9,230 nt of DNA, from the NCBI GenBank assembly GCA_020342025.1, contig CP070840.1, forward strand, positions 1,832,941-1,842,170, read 5' to 3'. Positions 6,399 through 9,230 of the stretch are shown one piece after another. The stretch's first letter is position 1. Each line of letters opens with the position of its first letter. The DNA is from Deltaproteobacteria bacterium. GTDB lineage: Bacteria > Desulfobacterota > DSM-4660 > Desulfatiglandales > HGW-15. A model generated the notes under the pieces. The model made no database searches and was not told the origin of the DNA. It worked only from the letters and a program-made list of their open reading frames with translations. The translations under genes and the position numbers were made by a program.

Positions 6399-6638
6399 AT
6401 GAAATGGACTACAAACGATCTGTTAGATGCATACCGGCGAGCCGACTTTCCCAAACGCCTGCACCTGTATTTGCAATATCGTGATCTGAGGTCCGAATTT
6501 ATGGAAATAGAGCGAAATGGTCTTCGCCCTGAAGTGCGAAAGAGCAGGCCTCGACACAAGTGCTTTTCCGTGATTCACGCAGACACTCTCTCCCACCTGA
6601 CGGGCGGATGTGTGAAAAGGCTCTTCGGGATGACCTGA
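6399..6638 (+). CDS. Small hypothetical protein of unknown function
   Basis: This is a 79-residue soluble protein that I cannot assign. The first half is charged and predicted helical (LLDAYRRADFPKRLHLYLQY and RDLRSEFMEIERN) with several aromatic residues. The second half is basic and contains two Cys (CFSVIHADTL and GGCVKRLF) too far apart to be an obvious metal site. The ATG at 6399 is preceded by AAGGAGGG (6383-6390) at an eight-base spacing, an almost perfect Shine-Dalgarno, which is the best evidence that it is real. The in-frame GTG at 6378 lies upstream of that site and is unlikely. It is divergent from the GlxA-type regulator and is the last host gene before the element boundary at 6850. 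Confidence 0.6.
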   Translation: MKWTTNDLLDAYRRADFPKRLHLYLQYRDLRSEFMEIERNGLRPEVRKSRPRHKCFSVIHADTLSHLTGGCVKRLFGMT

Positions 6639-6849
6639 ACTGAAAACTGGAGTGGAGAGATGGGAGCCTCAAAAAATTGAGTCCACAACAACGAGTCAAT
6701 GTGTAAAAGGGGTCAACTCCGCTCAGGAGTTTTAGTCTGTGCAGTCGAAGCGTTCACATTTCGTGATAACCTGCGCTTAAAAGTGGGATTAGGCCACAAC
6801 CGAGAAGATGGGATCAATACGGCCAGGAGTTCATCACCTGATAAACAAT
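6639..6849. other. Host intergenic flank left of the integrated element
   Basis: No gene is supported here. The only open frame crossing it (plus, 6699-6950) derives its second half from the antisense of the tRNA fragment. A small hairpin lies at 6715-6731. Otherwise I see nothing. Confidence 0.4.
6715..6731 (+). terminator. Short stem-loop with T's, weak terminator candidate
   Basis: AACTCC (6715-6720) pairs with GGAGTT (6726-6731) around a five-base loop and is followed by TTAG, so the T-run is short. It lies 77 bases after the stop of the small gene ending at 6638 and may end that transcript. Confidence 0.3.
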
Positions 6850-6905
6850 TGGTGCCTGGGGCGAGGATCGAACTTGCACGAGGCATAGCCTCAAGGGATT
6901 TTAAG
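6850..6905 (-). other. 3' half of tRNA-Leu(UAA): integration attachment site (att)
   Basis: Read on the minus strand, the sequence begins with the anticodon loop CTTAAAA (anticodon TAA at 6901-6903) and the 3' anticodon stem TCCCT. A long variable arm GAGGC-TAT-GCCTC typical of class II tRNAs follows, then a T-arm with loop TTCGATC, the 3' acceptor strand CCCAGGC, discriminator A and encoded CCA (6850-6852). Upstream of the loop the expected 5' stem (GGGA) is absent; the bases there are AAGTC, so no full tRNA can fold. A sharp break at the anticodon loop, with an integrase gene 24 bases away, is the classic result of tyrosine recombinase integration. The T-stem has one A-C mismatch, so this copy is probably no longer functional. 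An intact gene is expected beyond the right edge. Confidence 0.88.
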
Positions 6906-6929
6906 GACTTTACGTCCCCGAAATTTCCT

Positions 6930-8048
6930 TTAATTATTTCGCTTACTTAATGAAATCGCCTTCCCTTTTTCTTCCATTTTTCTTCCATACAGTTTTGGAA
7001 TCCGGTTTAAAATCTCCCGCCTGTGCTCAAGATCTCCTGGTTCTGCATACCACATGGGCATAGAGTAATCTTTCCAATTTCCCTGTACTCTCAGGCTTTC
7101 CACATCCCCGCCTTTCCGCAAGAACTCGCTTGCCCATGTGCGCCTGAAGATATGCCAGGCCTTGTTTTTGGGAAGTATGATCCCCACTTCTTCAAATGCT
7201 TTCCAGATGGTGCCATAGAGGTATGATTTAAACGGCTTGCCGTTGAGATGGCAAAAGACATACTCCGCCCGTGGCCTTTGGCGCTTGATGATCTCCATGG
7301 CAGTATCATTCAACGGAAGTTCCACGCTCTCACCATTCTTGGGATCCGTTATCCATGCAACTCTCCTGGTCAGATCAACCTCATCCCATTTAAGGCTTGT
7401 GATTTCTCCTATGCGCCATCCTGTATTAAAGGCAAACTCCACCATGTCTTTTTTGACAGGGTGCTCTATTTGATCTATGACCTCTTGCACTTGCTCAGGG
7501 CTAAGGCATCCCGGCTTTTTCCTCTTGGGGATCTTAAAGGAACTCGCTTTTGAGAACGGGTTTTCGCCATTGTACTGTCCCCACTCTATGGCCTTCTTGA
7601 AAACTTGCCTGGCCAGGATCAACTCTTTGTTTACTGTGGATTTACTGACACTCTTAATCCTGGCCATCTTGTACTTTTCAATCAGGAAGGGGTTTATGTC
7701 TGACATTAATTTCCCCTTGAAGGCCCGCTTCAATGCCTGGGATCTCTGGATATCGGTCTGCCATGATTTCTTGTTTTCCTTAGACCACTTGAGATATTCG
7801 GTTATAATGCGCTCAAAAGAGACGGCCCTGGCCTTGCCTTTATAACCGTAAGTCTTATCAATATCTCCCCGTTTTGCGTCTGTAATTTCCGTGGCTCTAA
7901 TATCAGCCGCCTCGGCCTCGGTTGTAGCATTTTTCAAGATCTTTTTTATTCTATATCCAGTTTGTGGGTGAATATAGTCTATGCCATAACTTAGACCTTT
8001 CTTGCCTTGGATGGTATAGACGCCGTGATATTTCTTGCTCTTTGCCAT
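6930..8048 (-). CDS. Tyrosine recombinase (phage-type integrase)
   Basis: This is a 372-residue site-specific integrase. In the numbering from its own ATG 8048, an N-terminal arm-binding region is followed by a SAM-like core-binding domain around 75-170 (ITEYLKWSKENKKSWQTDIQ; RIKSVSKSTVNKELILARQV). The catalytic domain follows. Its active site reads Arg212 in NTGWRIGEI, Lys237 in DPKNG, the HIFRR box with His299 and Arg302, Trp325 in GNWKD (the position often held by His) and the nucleophile Tyr334 in MWYAEPGD. ATG 8048 is chosen because GGAAGGAGGG sits six bases before it; the GTG at 8081 would add 11 residues and lacks this. The stop lies 24 bases from the tRNA fragment it presumably recombined. 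Its start is overlapped by a leader ORF in another frame. No excisionase is seen. Confidence 0.94.
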   Translation of the reverse strand: MAKSKKYHGVYTIQGKKGLSYGIDYIHPQTGYRIKKILKNATTEAEAADIRATEITDAKRGDIDKTYGYKGKARAVSFERIITEYLKWSKENKKSWQTDIQRSQALKRAFKGKLMSDINPFLIEKYKMARIKSVSKSTVNKELILARQVFKKAIEWGQYNGENPFSKASSFKIPKRKKPGCLSPEQVQEVIDQIEHPVKKDMVEFAFNTGWRIGEITSLKWDEVDLTRRVAWITDPKNGESVELPLNDTAMEIIKRQRPRAEYVFCHLNGKPFKSYLYGTIWKAFEEVGIILPKNKAWHIFRRTWASEFLRKGGDVESLRVQGNWKDYSMPMWYAEPGDLEHRREILNRIPKLYGRKMEEKGKAISLSKRNN

Positions 8049-8098
8049 CGGTGACCCTCCTTCCTGTGCCATGTTGGACACTCTGCTAAGATTGCCAT
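7991..8098 (-). CDS. Leader ORF overlapping the integrase start
   Basis: This 35-codon frame begins with the peptide MAILAECPTWHRKE and continues into the integrase coding region in a different frame, ending at TAA 7991-7993. It has its own excellent Shine-Dalgarno, AAGGGGGTGA (8103-8112), and starts four bases after the stop of the upstream 68-residue gene. The integrase Shine-Dalgarno (GGAAGGAGGG) lies inside it. A near-identical N-terminus is encoded at 8846-8941. The peptide resembles the zinc-finger N-termini that I recall from other integrases (MAxLAxCPxCHxKQ), except that the second Cys is Trp. It is most likely a translated leader that couples ribosome flow to the integrase start, or a relic of an older integrase N-terminus. 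Confidence 0.45.
   Translation of the reverse strand: MAILAECPTWHRKEGHRWQRARNITASIPSKARKV
8063..8098 (-). repeat. Leader repeat, copy next to the integrase
   Basis: This 36-base segment matches 8906-8941 at 31 of 36 positions, with 23 consecutive identical bases (8076-8098). All five differences are transitions. It encodes the start of the leader ORF and lies just before the integrase Shine-Dalgarno. Direct orientation relative to the other copy. Confidence 0.85.
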
Positions 8099-8102
8099 CA
8101 AG

Positions 8103-8309
8103 TCACCCCCTTTTTTCAACCATTAAGAAAATATCTGTCCAGCCACCGGTTTTTTCGTCGGCTACTTCGTATTTTCCGGTTATGGTGTTGTATCTTGCGA
8201 CTCTATTGCGAGTCATATCTTGATATTTAGGACAAACTACATAAAAGACCGCTCCTGCTATTATCAATATCAATCCCCACTTCAAAACATCCAAAAGTCT
8301 TTCCTTCAT
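8103..8309 (-). CDS. Small single-pass membrane protein, unknown
   Basis: This 68-residue protein has one predicted membrane helix at about residues 9-26 (LKWGLILIIAGAVFYVVC). A basic, then polar C-terminal tail follows with RYNTITGKYEVADEKTGGW, which looks like a short beta-strand pair. The positive residues before and after the helix do not fix the orientation. ATG 8309 directly follows the TAA of the 191-residue membrane protein gene, and the Shine-Dalgarno AAGGGGGTGA overlaps that stop region, so the two are translationally coupled. I do not recognise the family. Being paired with another membrane protein ahead of the integrase suggests a function for the element, such as exclusion of related elements, but nothing in the sequence proves this. 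Confidence 0.68.
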   Translation of the reverse strand: MKERLLDVLKWGLILIIAGAVFYVVCPKYQDMTRNRVARYNTITGKYEVADEKTGGWTDIFLMVEKRG

Positions 8310-8885
8310 TTAATCACCCCCTTCCTTCTTTTCTTCCAGTAGGGTCATGGCCGTTGACCAGATCATTTTGGTTGATACGGCCAGAGCTATAGCCAACAAA
8401 ATAAAAACATCGTACGTGATGAGGCCCTTGGTGGGTTGGAGGGATGCTGGATAGTGGACAATTGGGATGAGATATATAAGGAAAATTGAGACAACGATGA
8501 GGGGTATGTGGAATTTCATGAAGGACTTGAAGGCTGTTCTTATAGCTTCATCAAGGGAAACAGAATTACTTAGCCTTTTCATCTCTTCCTCCAGGTATCT
8601 GCGGTCCAAATCATTGAACTTTTCTACCAAGAATCTTTCTTGTATTGGATTGAGATTATGAAAGCGTGAGAGCATTTCCTCCGCTGATAGGGCGGCGAAT
8701 TCGGATGTAAAAACTTCTTCCAGTTTTAGTCTTTGTCTGCTCCCTAGTATTCTTTCCTTTATTGAGCCTCTAAGCCTTGTCTGATTTTCGAGTTTGTAAA
8801 CCGCCAGTAAACCTATGACCCCAATTATCGCCCCATAAGCCTGAGCTATCGTGCTGAAAAGCCAATAAAGAGTATTTGCATCCAT
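8310..8885 (-). CDS. Three-helix membrane protein, unknown
   Basis: This 191-residue inner-membrane protein has an N-terminal helix at about 7-30 (YWLFSTIAQAYGAIIGVIGL). A central charged, helical cytoplasmic-type domain spans about 31-122 (contains KLEEVFTSEFAALSAEEMLS and FNDLDRRYLEEEMKRL). Two close helices lie at about 124-145 and 155-182, and an acidic tail EEKKEGGD follows. There is no signal peptide or recognisable enzyme motif. The STIAQ-type first helix reminds me of uncharacterised bacterial membrane proteins of similar architecture, but I cannot name a family. AAGGAGG precedes ATG 8885 by about nine bases. This Shine-Dalgarno lies inside the first leader ORF. It is the first full gene of the element operon and abuts the 68-residue gene without a gap. 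Confidence 0.8.
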   Translation of the reverse strand: MDANTLYWLFSTIAQAYGAIIGVIGLLAVYKLENQTRLRGSIKERILGSRQRLKLEEVFTSEFAALSAEEMLSRFHNLNPIQERFLVEKFNDLDRRYLEEEMKRLSNSVSLDEAIRTAFKSFMKFHIPLIVVSIFLIYLIPIVHYPASLQPTKGLITYDVFILLAIALAVSTKMIWSTAMTLLEEKKEGGD

Positions 8886-8941
8886 TTTTGCTTCCTCCTT
8901 TCTTCCCTATGCCACACCGGACACTCTGCTAAGATTGCCAT
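8846..8941 (-). CDS. Leader ORF overlapping the start of the 191-residue membrane protein
   Basis: This 31-codon frame begins MAILAECPVWHREERRKQ and ends at TAG 8846-8848, forty bases inside the membrane protein gene in another frame. It has its own Shine-Dalgarno GAAAGGAG six bases before ATG 8941. The first 12 residues match the leader before the integrase at all but one position (Val for Thr at residue 9). Position and layout are the same as at the integrase: own ribosome site, shared peptide, then the main gene's ribosome site within the leader. Either the peptide or the overlapping translation could matter. Confidence 0.42.
   Translation of the reverse strand: MAILAECPVWHREERRKQKWMQILFIGFSAR
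8906..8941 (-). repeat. Leader repeat, copy next to the membrane protein
   Basis: This is the second copy of the 36-base leader repeat, identical to the other over 8919-8941 and differing at five transitions in the rest. The two copies are 843 bases apart in the same orientation, so they could also recombine and delete the two membrane protein genes. Confidence 0.85.
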
Positions 8942-9006
8942 ATTGCGCTCCTTTCTTAAATTTCCTAATTTTTTTATTTTTCTAAGCTAACTCTTTTAAA
9001 AAAATA

Positions 9007-9036
9007 ACATTATTTTTTTTGATTTTCTTAATTCAA
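9007..9036 (-). promoter_or_regulatory. Candidate promoter for the element operon
   Basis: On the minus strand TTGAAT (9031-9036) is followed after 18 bases by TAATGT (9007-9012) within very AT-rich DNA. It would start a transcript about 65 bases before the first leader ORF. Each box matches the consensus at four of six positions, and AT-rich DNA gives many such matches. Confidence 0.3.
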
Positions 9037-9084
9037 TACGATCCAAGCCTCGACATTTTTCTATTATTTTGCTTGAAATTCCAA

Positions 9085-9113
9085 TTAGGAACATTAACTT
9101 ATTAATGTATATT
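9085..9113 (+). promoter_or_regulatory. Candidate promoter with operator-like palindrome for the right-edge gene
   Basis: ACATTAA-CTTA-TTAATGT (9091-9108) is a perfect seven-base inverted repeat with a four-base centre. It fills the space between a poor -35 (TTAGGA, 9085-9090) and a good -10 (TATATT, 9108-9113), about 37 bases before the ATG at 9150. A repressor bound there would block this promoter, and it also lies upstream of the divergent minus-strand operon. This is the layout of a phage-like control region, but no repressor gene is visible. Confidence 0.35.
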
Positions 9114-9149
9114 ATGAGCGTTTTATTTTCCTTCAGTAACGAGATAAAC

Positions 9150-9230
9150 ATGAAAAAAAATAGACGATCTGGTTTAGACCGAAGACAATTCTCTTATGCG
9201 GCCCACATCCCTGAGAGACGGTCTGGCAAA
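9150..9230 (+). CDS. Arg-rich small protein, 3' end outside window
   Basis: Twenty-seven codons are visible from ATG 9150 to the window end with no stop. The peptide contains RRSGLDRRQFSYAAHIPERR, a repeating RRSG/DRR pattern that I associate with small uncharacterised proteins carrying DRRSG-type repeats in related bacteria. Function is unknown. There is only a weak Shine-Dalgarno (GAGA at 9141-9144). It is divergent from the element operon, and the shared AT-rich region between them holds an inverted repeat. Confidence 0.6.
   Translation, partial: MKKNRRSGLDRRQFSYAAHIPERRSGK

Larger units (their letters stand above)
6850..9230. mobile_element. Integrated genetic element at tRNA-Leu(UAA), left end only
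   Basis: The left boundary is the 3' half of a tRNA-Leu gene, immediately followed by a tyrosine recombinase reading towards it, which is the usual arrangement at one end of a prophage or integrative element. Inside are a five-part minus-strand operon (leader ORF, two membrane proteins, leader ORF, integrase) and the start of a divergent gene. DNA at 8942-9120 is much more AT-rich than the host genes. No capsid, conjugation or replication gene is visible, so the kind of element (prophage, ICE, satellite or genomic island) cannot be decided. The right end is outside the window. Confidence 0.75.

Noticed and set aside
6699..6950. Plus-strand open frame of 83 codons
   Set aside because: Its second half (VPGARIELARGIASRDFK) is the well-known false translation of the antisense strand of a tRNA; here it comes from the tRNA-Leu fragment at 6850-6905.
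8049..8081. Longer integrase beginning at GTG 8081
   Set aside because: The extra 11 codons overlap the integrase's own Shine-Dalgarno, which points to ATG 8048; the upstream sequence is better explained by the leader ORF in another frame.
1..9230. CRISPR array or insertion sequence
   Set aside because: No set of regularly spaced repeats, no transposase motif and no terminal inverted repeats were found; the only direct repeat seen is the two-copy leader.

Overview
The window looks like chromosomal DNA from a Gram-negative bacterium, most likely a member of the Desulfobacterota (former Deltaproteobacteria) or a close relative. The evidence is a lipoprotein of the DUF4136 type, a ZapB-like coiled-coil protein, moderate GC content and the general look of the proteins. 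This is a judgement from protein style, not from a database search.

Layout. Positions 1-1540 run on the plus strand. They hold a structured RNA 3' end or terminator, a DUF4136 lipoprotein (239-775), a possible 57-residue two-helix membrane protein (919-1092) and a ZapB-like coiled-coil protein (1211-1483), closed by a long stem-loop (1491-1539). Positions 1913-6232 are all minus strand. They hold a DUF47/PhoU-like regulator overlapping a PiT-family phosphate transporter (one operon), a THUMP-domain RNA methyltransferase, and a GlxA-type AraC regulator with a DJ-1/PfpI domain. A small plus-strand gene of unknown function (6399-6638) is divergent from the regulator. Three intergenic stretches carry no gene I can defend: 1541-1912, 3504-3942 and 6639-6849. 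The second contains open frames on both strands that may be a gene remnant.

From 6850 to the right edge the window enters an integrated mobile element. Its left boundary is the 3' half of a tRNA-Leu(UAA) gene (minus strand, 6850-6905), cut exactly at the anticodon loop. A tyrosine recombinase follows 24 bases further in. In transcription order the element operon is: leader ORF, 191-residue membrane protein, 68-residue membrane protein, second leader ORF, integrase. The two leader ORFs share a repeated sequence. They encode nearly the same N-terminal peptide (MAILAECP-T/V-WHR), each with its own Shine-Dalgarno sequence, and each runs into the start of a real gene in another frame. This duplicated leader is the most unusual feature seen. 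An AT-rich divergent control region (8942-9149) with an 18-base inverted repeat precedes a plus-strand gene cut off by the window end. The intact tRNA-Leu(UAA) and the other end of the element should lie beyond position 9230.

Working together: the DUF47 and Pit proteins form a phosphate-uptake unit. The methyltransferase and the GlxA regulator are separate housekeeping and regulatory genes on the same strand. In the element, the integrase appears to be the last gene of an operon with two unknown membrane proteins, so its synthesis is probably tied to theirs.
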